Shown in pieces: positions 8,427 to 15,393 of a DNA stretch of 64,000 bases (position 1 is its first letter; every line of letters starts with the position of its first letter). The stretch lies in the NCBI GenBank assembly GCA_965250215.1, contig CBDFNN010000004.1:1922001-1986000 (forward strand), written 5' to 3'. Origin of the DNA: CBDFNN01 sp965250215 (GTDB lineage Bacteria > Bacteroidota > Rhodothermia > Rhodothermales > DATKEJ01). A program made the position numbers and the translations under genes. The notes below the pieces were generated by a model. That model searched no databases, was not told where the DNA came from, and was given only the letters and a program-made list of their open reading frames with translations.

Positions 8427-8631
8427 GGTTCTCTGGCGTCTCATTCCTTCTGTCTGCTTCTTCTAGGATAGAATTAACCCAAAGGATTCTATTTTGGCAC
8501 GAGGCAACTTTCCGATTCCATAAAGGCCAAAGATCTCCGTAGTAACTTTCCTTATCGGCATTGAGCGCATCAAGCTCGACCTGAGCCGATAAACGCTTTT
8601 CGAGAAGTATTTTTCTTTCGGTTGAGTTCAC
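8419..8631 (-). CDS. hypothetical small phage protein
   Basis: 70 residues, predicted helical (RKILLEKRLSAQVELDALNA ... CQNRILWVNSILEEAD). Not recognised. It abuts the upstream gene (1-bp gap) and overlaps split gene A by 8 bp. Confidence 0.6.
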   Translation of the reverse strand: MNSTERKILLEKRLSAQVELDALNADKESYYGDLWPLWNRKVASCQNRILWVNSILEEADRRNETPENHG

Positions 8632-9138
8632 CTAGTACCTGTATTTTTTTGCTCCCTTCTGGTAGTTCCATAACCATCCATGAATGGCATTCTTTGTGTT
8701 GATCGGCTTCATCGAAGCGCTACCCAACATCCTATCCCAAACGGTGGCCGGCATTGACAGACCATTCCTTTTGTGAAAGGTCGATTGAAACTCATTGATG
8801 ACGTCCATGTCCGCCGGTGCCGTGTCCTTTGGATCGTGGTATCTCGGATCGAAAAACCCATCAAGCCTTTTCGGGAAATACTGCACAACCCTATCATCCC
8901 TGTAAACTCCCAAGTCTATCCTTGCACCATTGGGGGCAAAGTATCCCGGATGCCAATGACCCCCTCTCTCCTGAGTCGACAAAGTGATCTCATCCAAGAG
9001 GCAGTCAGCAAGTAAAGCAAGTAATTTTGCCGAGATTTGAAGTTGGCGAAAACCCTCGTTGATCTTTAGGATTTCGTCTAACGTGTTCGCTCTCGTCGTT
9101 ATGACGTGCCGGCCAGTCTTGTTCGTTGTGCTAAACAT
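8632..9138 (-). CDS. hypothetical phage protein
   Basis: 168 residues from the ATG at 9138, which overlaps the preceding stop by 8 bp; an in-frame ATG at 9159 is possible. Features include GGHWHPGYFAPNGARIDLGVYRDDRVVQYF and a C-terminal WLWNYQKGAKKYRY. Not recognised. Confidence 0.6.
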   Translation of the reverse strand: MFSTTNKTGRHVITTRANTLDEILKINEGFRQLQISAKLLALLADCLLDEITLSTQERGGHWHPGYFAPNGARIDLGVYRDDRVVQYFPKRLDGFFDPRYHDPKDTAPADMDVINEFQSTFHKRNGLSMPATVWDRMLGSASMKPINTKNAIHGWLWNYQKGAKKYRY

Positions 9139-9484
9139 TGGCGGATAGGTTTGACGCATGGAAAGCCTCGGACTTTCTGAGGGCGTATTCGGCGGTAAGA
9201 ATGATCGACAAATCATCCTCACCGATGCACTGTTCCAGGAGTTCAATTTCGTCTTGCAGCCCGGCTATCTCTACTTCCAAGTCCTTGATCTCGCGGCGAC
9301 GGTTGTCCATCTTTATCCGAATAGCCTCTTTTGAATCTTCGTCTTTTTCCGTGATATACTTATCTGGATTGCCGGCCACGCTTCTCAAAAAACTGAGAGT
9401 GTAAATTGGCGCGGGTTTTCCGCTTGCCAATCGACAAACTGTCCTTGAAACTTCTTTTATATCAGATGTCCAATTCTCACTCAT
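9131..9484 (-). CDS. hypothetical coiled-coil phage protein
   Basis: 117 residues. The centre (KEAIRIKMDNRRREIKDLEVEIAGLQDEIELLEQ) has clear heptad repeats, so it is probably a coiled coil. Not otherwise recognised. It overlaps neighbours by 8 and 4 bp. Confidence 0.6.
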   Translation of the reverse strand: MSENWTSDIKEVSRTVCRLASGKPAPIYTLSFLRSVAGNPDKYITEKDEDSKEAIRIKMDNRRREIKDLEVEIAGLQDEIELLEQCIGEDDLSIILTAEYALRKSEAFHASNLSANV

Positions 9485-9708
9485 GCCCGGTCCTCCTCGG
9501 TTTCTAATATTTCCGCCATCAAAGAATGAACCCGTTCAAAGTCCTCATTCGAAATCACCGCATGGGTGTAGGCTTCCCCCGTCTCAATGCACACGACGCA
9601 AATTTGCCGGCCATTGTGCTCCGTCTTTGACACCTTGTAGCCAATCAAATTGTCTCCGCGATAGGCGTCGCTAATTAAGTCGACTATTTCTCTTGTTGGT
9701 TCACCCAT
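9481..9708 (-). CDS. hypothetical phage protein
   Basis: 75 residues from the ATG at 9708 (MGEPTREIVDLISDAYRG), chosen because it overlaps the stop of the 31-residue membrane peptide upstream. Beta-rich centre (HNGRQICVVCIETGEAYTHAV). Not recognised. Confidence 0.6.
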   Translation of the reverse strand: MGEPTREIVDLISDAYRGDNLIGYKVSKTEHNGRQICVVCIETGEAYTHAVISNEDFERVHSLMAEILETEEDRA

Positions 9709-9796
9709 TACTCTTGTAGGTCGATATCTGGTGCCAGGCGTGGGCGATGATGCCGGCCACGACAAGGGCGATTAGCGTTCCGTCGGCTGGGCTCAT
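9701..9796 (-). CDS. 31-residue single-pass membrane peptide
   Basis: A very short gene: MSPADGTLIALVVAGIIAHAW is mostly one hydrophobic helix, with a short polar tail. Its start overlaps the upstream stop (ACTATGAGC) and its stop overlaps the next start, a chain of couplings that supports translation. Function unknown. Confidence 0.5.
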   Translation of the reverse strand: MSPADGTLIALVVAGIIAHAWHQISTYKSNG

Positions 9797-9936
9797 AGTG
9801 TGGCCTCTTTTGTGATTGTGCCAAAGGCTCCTCGATCTGCAAGCACCGAGCAACGACGCCCTTGGACTTTGCTTTGCGACTCCGAGACAGACTCTTTCAT
9901 CTTGCAGAATTGAAATCGTCTTTCGTTGTGTCTCAT
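9793..9936 (-). CDS. 47-residue hypothetical phage protein
   Basis: A short basic protein (MRHNERRFQFCKMKESVSES...). Its start is preceded by the A-rich leader AATCAAAAAAAGACA, closely resembling the leader at 10465, which suggests a shared ribosome-binding style in this phage. Not recognised. Confidence 0.5.
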   Translation of the reverse strand: MRHNERRFQFCKMKESVSESQSKVQGRRCSVLADRGAFGTITKEATL

Positions 9937-9956
9937 TGTCTTTTTTTGATTAGTGT

Positions 9957-10026
9957 AGCAGGGGGAGGATTCGAACCACCGTATTCCGGCTTATGAAACC
10001 GGCGAGAAACCACTTCTCAACCCTGC
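9957..10026 (-). tRNA. phage tRNA-Met(CAU)-like
   Basis: On the minus strand GCAGGG at the 5' end pairs with CCCTGC. The D arm is GAGA-AGTGGTT-TCTC, the anticodon arm is CCGGT-TTCATAA-GCCGG with anticodon CAT, and the T arm is GGTGG-TTCGAAT-CCTCC. It is only about 70 nt, with a T-T mismatch in the T stem and an unpaired seventh acceptor base, so it is compact or degenerate. CAU could mean Met or, if lysidine-modified, Ile. It lies in the early operon. Confidence 0.65.
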
Positions 10027-10235
10027 AATAGCCCCCGATTCGGTCCATCTTCGGGGAGGAGATGTTGGGTTACTATACCGGACTCTATGGCTTGACCTAC
10101 TTCGATCCGCTCAAAGCGCACGCCCTTTCGGGCTTCCCGATTTACCATTCGTGGCGGGGAAGGGCACCACGTCCAATAGTCCGTTTTCTTACGCCTCGGC
10201 GAGCTCGCGTTCTTCCACTGGTCCATCTTGGGCAA
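10017..10235 (-). CDS. possible small phage protein (uncertain start)
   Basis: An open frame of up to 72 residues; VRFERIEVGQAIESGIVTQHLLPEDGPN looks protein-like. It overlaps the upstream gene by 47 bp if the first ATG is used, or starts at 10148 for 43 residues, and its end overlaps the tRNA by 10 bp. Weakly supported. Confidence 0.3.
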   Translation of the reverse strand: MPKMDQWKNASSPRRKKTDYWTWCPSPPRMVNREARKGVRFERIEVGQAIESGIVTQHLLPEDGPNRGLLQG

Positions 10236-10830
10236 CCGTTGCCGACTGTTTGTCCGGTGAAGCTGCTCCTCCTAGAGTCGAAGAGGTCGAAAGCTGATCA
10301 ACATCAAACCACTCTCCACGTAAGGTCGACCCATCTTTTTTCCGTGCTTGAGGATCTACCAATACCGTGTCGGGATGGCCGTTCAGGTGTTCGCAATATT
10401 GAACCACCTTCCCTTCAAATCCGGAAACGTGTTGGACTTTGTCGCCCAAATTTATTTTTCTCATTTTCTTTTTTTGGTTGAGTTGTAGGTGGCCATTGCC
10501 AATAGGCTCACCAAGTAAATTGCAATCATCGCCTCGATGGTTGGTTGATTGATCCTCAATGCAGGGATCAATTTCTTTGTGTCGACTCCCGATCTTTACT
10601 CGAGAATTGAAAAACCTTGCCGATACATTCGCCCATATCATTTCATAGAGTTTGATGACGAACGATTCAGGGACGGCAAGACCATAAGTGCTCACAATGA
10701 ATTCTCCGTCCTCAATTTCTGCTTGCCTCAGTAGCTTTGACAAATGACTTTCGAATAGCCATTTCGCCGTGTGACTTCCTTCTCCTGGGCTTTGCGTATA
10801 GTGGGATATGTAGAAATAAAACACTCTCAT
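10189..10830 (-). CDS. hypothetical phage protein, possibly two fused parts
   Basis: 213 residues from the ATG at 10830 (ATGA overlap with the upstream stop). The first about 120 residues are unrecognised. The second part begins MRKINLGDKVQHVSGFEGKV and reads QYCEHLNGHPDTVLVD, like small phage KOW/SH3-type proteins. An A-rich leader (AACCAAAAAAAGAAA) sits just before that internal ATG at 10464, so the second part may also be made separately. There is no stop between the two parts. Confidence 0.6.
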   Translation of the reverse strand: MRVFYFYISHYTQSPGEGSHTAKWLFESHLSKLLRQAEIEDGEFIVSTYGLAVPESFVIKLYEMIWANVSARFFNSRVKIGSRHKEIDPCIEDQSTNHRGDDCNLLGEPIGNGHLQLNQKKKMRKINLGDKVQHVSGFEGKVVQYCEHLNGHPDTVLVDPQARKKDGSTLRGEWFDVDQLSTSSTLGGAASPDKQSATVAQDGPVEERELAEA

Positions 10831-11132
10831 TTCGTCGCCCCTTCTTGGATCATTGCCCACATCGACGAGAAATGGACGTCGTATCCCAATGCCTTATTCA
10901 ATAACACGAATACAAGCAGCGCCAAAGCTCCAGATATGACAAATCCGGTGAACTTGTAGAGGTAATTGACCAACAATCGAGGGGTCTTTCGAACAATGCG
11001 CTTTTTTCCTTCGACTTCGGCGTAATAGATGGTTGGAAGACCGTAGGATTTCAATAACCACAAAACGGAGTGGGGAAAAACGTAGAGCCAAACGGCTGTG
11101 GCCAGTGTCGCGGCCATGATGAATTCAGTCAT
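10827..11132 (-). CDS. small membrane protein
   Basis: 101 residues with two hydrophobic helices (FIMAATLATAVWLYVF and FVISGALALLVFVLL) around a basic loop (EGKKRIVRKTPR). Not recognised. It overlaps the cytosine methyltransferase stop by 8 bp. Confidence 0.6.
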   Translation of the reverse strand: MTEFIMAATLATAVWLYVFPHSVLWLLKSYGLPTIYYAEVEGKKRIVRKTPRLLVNYLYKFTGFVISGALALLVFVLLNKALGYDVHFSSMWAMIQEGATK

Positions 11133-12324
11133 TTGTTAGTTCTCTTTCGGTGAATTCAATGGCTTGAAATATTTGAAATGGGATTTGGGGCACTACTGCG
11201 TTACCGAAGCCTTTAATTGATTCTGATCGCCATTTAGAAAAGGCAATACCGTCCAAGAGGGAGGAAATCCCATGTGTTCGGCTACAAATAGGGGATTGAG
11301 TTGGAAAGTTGGCCCAGCCAGTTCTCTCGCCCTTTTCACTAGGGAATCTTGGTTCTCCAAACCCGTGACCTTCTCTCCGCAATCGCTCGCCAAAGGTGTC
11401 GGATATAATTTTGTTGGATAAATCAGTCTCGAGATTGCCGTTTCCAGATTGTTGTGCTGATCGTTGACTCTCTCCGGAGTTGGATTTGACCGGGACCCGC
11501 CCGACCTCGCTGTCGGAAGCAACATCGCTACCGCCTGGAGAGTTGCCCCGAACTTGGTGCCAGTCGTGAGACTTGTTCGTCTCCAAGATCCGTTCTGATA
11601 AGACACGGACGTCTCGTGTGGCCCTCTCTCCCCGTCTGATGCGTTTGCCGTTGGTAGCATGGTCGACGCCCAATCCTCCAGATTGCTCTTGTGTCGATTG
11701 ACTTGAGGGACGTTTCCCTTGCAGTTTTCCTTCCTTACGGTTGGCAATAAACCAGATCCTTTCTCGCTTGTGATATGCCTGGACACCGCAAGCCGGAATA
11801 GCAAAGAGTTGTACTTCGTACCCTGCTTTTTCGAGTCCTTGGATGATGCTCGAGACAAGCATTTTCTCTTGTCGTAGATATACTCCACGATACTCGTCCA
11901 AGTCCTGTAATCGAATAATCTTTCGCTCTTCCACTCTAGCGAATACGAGGGCGTCAGATTCGGGTGAATCTGCCATACTGAGGATTCCAGTAACATTTTC
12001 GCCAACAACCCAATTGGGCTGGATTTCCTCAATAGCCTTGAGCATTTCCGGCCAGAGATAACGGTCGTCCTCAACACCTCTTCTAAGCCCCGCTTGGGAA
12101 AATCCTTGGCATGGAAATCCTCCAGAGACGACATCGATCGATCCTCTCCAAATAGAGAAGCTTGTTGTTTTGATGTTGAGATAGGATTTTGCATTTGGCC
12201 AATAATATTCTAGAGTTCTCCGGGGAAAGTCTGCGTATTCGCAATGAAACTTGTTCTCCCAACCCATCCATTGCGCTGCAAGGTCAAATCCTCCGATACC
12301 TGAAAACAAAGATCCATGTGTCAT
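11125..12324 (-). CDS. dcm: DNA C5-cytosine methyltransferase
   Basis: 399 residues, an orphan phage methylase. Motif I is GSLFSGIGGFDLA (4-16); motif IV GGFPCQGFS has the catalytic Cys72; motif VI is ENV (109-111); motif VIII is KRERIWFIA (about 187-195); the C terminus carries GFGNAVVPQI (motif X). Between VIII and X is the variable target-recognition part, with repeated A(T/S)DxxxxR-type phrases (DHATNGKRIRRG, ASDSEVGR, ISDTFGERLRRE). No cognate nuclease is adjacent, so it probably protects phage DNA from host restriction. Nearly the whole gene is also open in a second frame with family-like features (see separate entry). Confidence 0.92.
   Translation of the reverse strand: MTHGSLFSGIGGFDLAAQWMGWENKFHCEYADFPRRTLEYYWPNAKSYLNIKTTSFSIWRGSIDVVSGGFPCQGFSQAGLRRGVEDDRYLWPEMLKAIEEIQPNWVVGENVTGILSMADSPESDALVFARVEERKIIRLQDLDEYRGVYLRQEKMLVSSIIQGLEKAGYEVQLFAIPACGVQAYHKRERIWFIANRKEGKLQGKRPSSQSTQEQSGGLGVDHATNGKRIRRGERATRDVRVLSERILETNKSHDWHQVRGNSPGGSDVASDSEVGRVPVKSNSGESQRSAQQSGNGNLETDLSNKIISDTFGERLRREGHGFGEPRFPSEKGERTGWANFPTQSPICSRTHGISSLLDGIAFSKWRSESIKGFGNAVVPQIPFQIFQAIEFTERELTND
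11193..12194 (-). CDS. overlapping frame inside dcm (candidate dual-coding gene)
   Basis: 333 codons without a stop, on the same strand as dcm but in another frame. It begins near MSSLEDFHAKDFPKRG (an ATG at 12134 is an alternative start), contains three LPT-type phrases (LLPTVRKENCKG, MLPTANASDGERG, LLPTARSGG) plus YPTPLASD, and ends LNPLFVAEHMGFPPSWTVLPF. From memory, phage proteins with EDFxAKTS at the start, repeated LPTPxARD and a terminal LNPxWVExLMGFPxGWT are frequent in databases beside or over cytosine methylases; I could not check this. Whether the protein is made is unknown. Confidence 0.5.
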   Translation of the reverse strand: MQNPISTSKQQASLFGEDRSMSSLEDFHAKDFPKRGLEEVLRTTVISGRKCSRLLRKSSPIGLLAKMLLESSVWQIHPNLTPSYSLEWKSERLFDYRTWTSIVEYIYDKRKCLSRASSKDSKKQGTKYNSLLFRLAVSRHITSEKGSGLLPTVRKENCKGNVPQVNRHKSNLEDWASTMLPTANASDGERGPHETSVSYQNGSWRRTSLTTGTKFGATLQAVAMLLPTARSGGSRSNPTPERVNDQHNNLETAISRLIYPTKLYPTPLASDCGEKVTGLENQDSLVKRARELAGPTFQLNPLFVAEHMGFPPSWTVLPFLNGDQNQLKASVTQ

Positions 12325-12326
12325 TC

Positions 12327-12578
12327 CTAGTTATTTCCGACGGCCAATCCCTTCTCCGTCATCTTGAATTCAAATCGGTGTAGATATCCCAACCTTTTCC
12401 TCTTGAGGAATCCACGCGTCCATAATCTCGATACCACGTGGCGGACATCGAAGGGGACGAGCTCGTTGATATCCTTGACCGAATACCAGTTATCAGGACT
12501 CAATTTCTTTAGAATCACTCCTTGCCGATAGGCTGATCGTGCGGGCGTGTTCGTTGTTGGGATCACTGCGCTATTCAT
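12327..12578 (-). CDS. small winged-helix-like protein
   Basis: 83 residues. YSVKDINELVPFDVRHVVSRLWTRGFLKRKRLG followed by FEFKMTEKG has the shape of a winged helix with a recognition helix and wing. It is probably a DNA-binding early protein. It ends 2 bp before dcm. Confidence 0.55.
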   Translation of the reverse strand: MNSAVIPTTNTPARSAYRQGVILKKLSPDNWYSVKDINELVPFDVRHVVSRLWTRGFLKRKRLGYLHRFEFKMTEKGLAVGNN

Positions 12579-12861
12579 CGGCTTCCTCCTGGTCTAATTT
12601 TAGATAGTCGATGTTAATTTTGAATATCGTAGGGCTTGGATTGGGGTCGGAACTCGATGTGTTGAGTATTCCGACCTCTACCAAATCCCAAATCCAGCCA
12701 TTAGCAAATGGCTGATCAACTCCCGAGTCTTTGATGATGTCGGCGTAGGTTCTTTCCTCGCCGCCCTGCATCAATTCAAAAACTTGGCAATGGTAAGGAC
12801 CAATTTCCTTGGTCGACTTAGCCTCATAGAAAATGGCCTTCAATAATTCGGTTGTGTTCAT
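12571..12861 (-). CDS. hypothetical phage protein
   Basis: 96 residues from the ATG at 12861 (MNTTELLKAIFYEAK), which overlaps the upstream stop by 4 bp. It contains a possible helix-turn-helix (GEERTYADIIKDSGVDQPFANGWIWDLVEVGIL). Not firmly recognised. Confidence 0.55.
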   Translation of the reverse strand: MNTTELLKAIFYEAKSTKEIGPYHCQVFELMQGGEERTYADIIKDSGVDQPFANGWIWDLVEVGILNTSSSDPNPSPTIFKINIDYLKLDQEEADE

Positions 12862-13283
12862 GCGACCTGTGCTTTTTTGGGAAGCCGACAGACCATCGAC
12901 ACCAATTCCGAATACCTCGGGACATTCTCGGTCAAAATCCGAAAGAGACTCCGAGCATTGAAGCGCCATTTCCTAGAATTGACGACCGTCAATCCCAAGG
13001 ATGTCAATTCCGATTCTAAAGCGCTGAGCGCTTGAATAGTGTTGTCGATCCGTAGTGCTATTCCAGGCTCCTGTAGTAATGTTTGACTAAAATCAACTGA
13101 AAACATCAAACTCAAGTCAACCAGGTCTGGACATTGTGAAATCAATATCGACTCTCGCATATGGAGTGAGTCCTTGCCAACTTCTAAGACCTCATCCGAT
13201 TCGATGGGGGGGAGGGTGTCTCCTTCTTTGTAGAATTCGACCATTCCGCTCACTGCATTCGCTTTCTCAAATGTGTCAGTCAT
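12858..13283 (-). CDS. hypothetical phage early protein
   Basis: 141 residues, acidic N terminus, no recognisable motif. Second gene of the leftward early operon. Confidence 0.55.
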   Translation of the reverse strand: MTDTFEKANAVSGMVEFYKEGDTLPPIESDEVLEVGKDSLHMRESILISQCPDLVDLSLMFSVDFSQTLLQEPGIALRIDNTIQALSALESELTSLGLTVVNSRKWRFNARSLFRILTENVPRYSELVSMVCRLPKKAQVA

Positions 13284-13351
13284 AATCTTTCAAAAAGTGG
13301 GGCCTTCCGGAGGCATGGAAAACCCCGTGGTTGAGTCGGTCAAGGAGGCTA

Positions 13352-13371
13352 TGAGGTTAAGAGCAACCTCA
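13352..13371. other. inverted repeat in early leader
   Basis: TGAGGTT/AACCTCA form a perfect 7-bp stem with a 6-nt loop, in the 116-bp gap between the first and second early genes. The same gap has two TTTCAAAAAGT repeats near 13287 and 13373. There is no T-run after the stem on the minus strand, so it is not an obvious terminator; it could be an operator or antitermination element. Confidence 0.3.
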
Positions 13372-13399
13372 CATTTTCAAAAAGTCGACTCTACCAATT

Positions 13400-13801
13400 T
13401 CAATCTTGCGGTTCTAATTCACGGACTCCTGAGACTATCTCGGAAAATGTGTCGGAGTAAGAGACGACGACTTCTTCGCTATCGATAAAAGACTCCAAAG
13501 ATGACATCGGAATACTTCTTGTGTGTGTTTCGCCATCCTTGACGACTTTTGCGACGAGTTCATTTCCCTCAACCTTGCCCAACTCAAAACCACCGGCCAA
13601 CTTGACCATGTATTTTGTCTCATCTCGCATCACCCACCAAGCCGGAATTAACTTGACATTCTCGACAGAGGTATAAGGAATAGATCCCTTCTCAATGCCT
13701 CGATAAATCGTTCGAGCACTTACGGATTCGAGATATTCCGACGTCTCGGCTACTGAGAAGTATCTTTTGCCATTTTTGTTGTTTAGTCCTTGCATTGTCA
13801 C
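13400..13801 (-). CDS. first early gene, HTH regulator (Cro/CII-like position)
   Basis: 133 residues. RYFSVAETSEYLESVSARTIYRGIEKGSIPYTSVENVKLIPAWWV near the N terminus (about 13-57) looks like an HTH_17-type DNA-binding segment; the rest is beta-rich and acidic. It is divergent from the repressor across a 95-bp control region, the place of Cro in lambdoid phages. The family is not certain. Confidence 0.6.
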   Translation of the reverse strand: MTMQGLNNKNGKRYFSVAETSEYLESVSARTIYRGIEKGSIPYTSVENVKLIPAWWVMRDETKYMVKLAGGFELGKVEGNELVAKVVKDGETHTRSIPMSSLESFIDSEEVVVSYSDTFSEIVSGVRELEPQD

Positions 13802-13830
13802 TTTTAGTTATATTGTGACGTATATGTCAC
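13794..13830. promoter_or_regulatory. repressor operator candidates
   Basis: A 16-bp symmetrical element GTGACGTATATGTCAC (13815-13830) lies between the divergent early gene and the repressor. A half-like site ATTGTCAC (13794-13801) overlaps the start of the early gene. These are the natural binding sites for the XRE repressor and the early regulator. Confidence 0.55.
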
Positions 13831-13896
13831 TGGACAAATGCAATAAACGTAGTAATAACACAAAAAGCAACTTAGATAAGTAATAAACTTACCATC

Positions 13897-14256
13897 ATGG
13901 ACACATTAAACAAGGGATACGAACTTGTAAAGCTGCGAAAGGAATATGGTTTGACTCAGCCCCAATTCGCTGAATTTGCAGGAGTAAGCCATCGAACTGT
14001 CATGAGATATGAGGCTGGGAAATCACTTAAAGAAAAGAATATTGAAATGGTAGAAATAGCTATTTCCAAACTTGGTGAAAAGTCGAAAACTAAGGTGTTT
14101 GAACCTGCGGGGACCTACGTCGCTGGAAATTTGGAGATATCTCAAGAGTCAAGTCATACTATTCTAGAGTTGACAAGTCCTGACGGAACCGTTCAGACTC
14201 GAATCTCAATTGTTTTACAAACCACGGAGCCCAAGAAGCAAACAATCAAGACATGA
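13897..14256 (+). CDS. XRE-family phage repressor (CI-like)
   Basis: 119 residues. Residues about 6-50 (YELVKLRKEYGLTQPQFAEFAGVSHRTVMRYEAGKSL) are a standard XRE helix-turn-helix. The C-terminal part is short and beta-like, with no Ser-Lys autocleavage (LexA/CI) domain visible, so SOS induction would need another mechanism. It is one of only two rightward prophage genes and is divergent from the early operon, which supports a role in maintaining lysogeny. Confidence 0.8.
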   Translation: MDTLNKGYELVKLRKEYGLTQPQFAEFAGVSHRTVMRYEAGKSLKEKNIEMVEIAISKLGEKSKTKVFEPAGTYVAGNLEISQESSHTILELTSPDGTVQTRISIVLQTTEPKKQTIKT

Positions 14257-14633
14257 GACATCTAATTTTGGCTATGTTACTGACGGCGGGGTGTGGTGTT
14301 GAATCCAACGAAAAATTACCGGAAGATTTTGATCCAATTGAAGGAGCTTGGATTGGGTATGAAATCGATAATAATGGCGCCCGCAAAATGAATGGGCTTG
14401 GACTTAGGATTGATCTAATACACCAGACAGGATTGAACTATTCCGCCAAAATATCAATTCCTAATCATGTCGATTCGACAATGCATTTTGAGAGCAATGT
14501 ATTCGATGATTTTGTTCGTCTTGACTCTGACGGCTTAACTTGGATCGGAGTCACAAGCGATTCTTTGGTACTTAGAAATTATCTAAGAACTCCTATTCAC
14601 GGATTCGAAGGAAATGCGTTCAGGACTCCATAG
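14253..14633 (+). CDS. small lipoprotein coupled to the repressor
   Basis: 126 residues with a short signal (MRHLILAML) and lipobox LLTAGC; the mature part is acidic and beta-rich (EGAWIGYEIDNNG). It overlaps the repressor stop by 4 bp, so it is expressed from the lysogenic transcript and should be anchored in the host envelope. Superinfection exclusion or another lysogenic conversion role is the natural inference; the family is not recognised. Confidence 0.7.
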   Translation: MRHLILAMLLTAGCGVESNEKLPEDFDPIEGAWIGYEIDNNGARKMNGLGLRIDLIHQTGLNYSAKISIPNHVDSTMHFESNVFDDFVRLDSDGLTWIGVTSDSLVLRNYLRTPIHGFEGNAFRTP

Positions 14634-14658
14634 TTAGTGCCAAAACAGGTTTGATCAA

Positions 14659-15055
14659 TTACTCACCGTACCACTTCCTCTTCTTCTTTTTGAGCTTCTT
14701 GATTTCCAGATACACTTTGATATTGACTATCGCCGCAACCAAGTTCTTCCTTTCTGTTCGTCTCATCTCTTTCAGCTCCTCACGTCTTTCCTGAAGCTCC
14801 AGCTCTATTTCTTGTAGTCTCTCGGAATACTCGTAATCTTCTTTGCTTCAATTTGAAACGGTGACCCTCGAATTCTGCCTCGTTTATGAGATGCGCGGTG
14901 ATGATCTCTCGTCCTTTTTCGTAATACTCTTCGTATTCCTCGATGTGATATTTCAGTCCCAAAACTTCGTCAACTACTTCTTTAAGATCGAAGTTTTCGG
15001 GGTCGTAATTGATTATAGCAGGAGGCAGTTCGGCCTTGAAGTCAAATTGAGACAT
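14659..15055 (-). pseudogene. split coding region B: paralogue of region A, frameshifted
   Basis: The first frame starts at 15055 (MSQFDFKAELPP) and reads YYEKGREIITAHLINEAEFEGHRFKLK, then turns to unrelated basic sequence and stops at 14780. The +1 frame from that point reads EDYEYSERLQEIELELQERREELKEMRRTERKNLVAAI and a Lys-rich tail, ending at 14659. The joined product aligns with region A (7990-8426), which breaks at the equivalent codon but in the opposite direction. The junction contains AAG CAA AGA AGA. It is opposite in strand to the repressor-lipoprotein pair and starts the accessory block. Confidence 0.6.
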
Positions 15056-15060
15056 AGATT

Positions 15061-15348
15061 CTAGAGGTTACCAGGACACCAGTTCTTTATTTTTTGTTTG
15101 AATTCTATGGGTAGGGAAGAGGGGCTAATCACATTGAATTCATCATCGCAGTCGACAAGAAAGCCGACGAAATCCTCAGCATTTGTTCGAGGGTCAATAG
15201 CTACAATTTCCTCCATTTGGAAATCGACAATGTGTCCAGACCGCTTGGATTGGACAGCTAGAGCCACATCGTGGTCATTTTCGAAGATGTCGCAGCGTGA
15301 ACTGAAGGAAAGAAAATCAGGGTCAGTGAGTATGTAAATTCTTCGCAT
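15061..15348 (-). CDS. hypothetical protein
   Basis: 95 residues, beta-rich and acidic, no motif recognised. It ends 5 bp before region B and is co-directional with it. Confidence 0.55.
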   Translation of the reverse strand: MRRIYILTDPDFLSFSSRCDIFENDHDVALAVQSKRSGHIVDFQMEEIVAIDPRTNAEDFVGFLVDCDDEFNVISPSSLPIEFKQKIKNWCPGNL

Positions 15349-15393
15349 ATTTAACTAAGTGAGGATTGCTTACAAAGGCCGATATTTGATATA

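Noticed and set aside
13352..13371. Stem-loop as a transcription terminator in the early operon
   Set aside because: No T-run follows on the transcribed strand; kept only as an unexplained inverted repeat.
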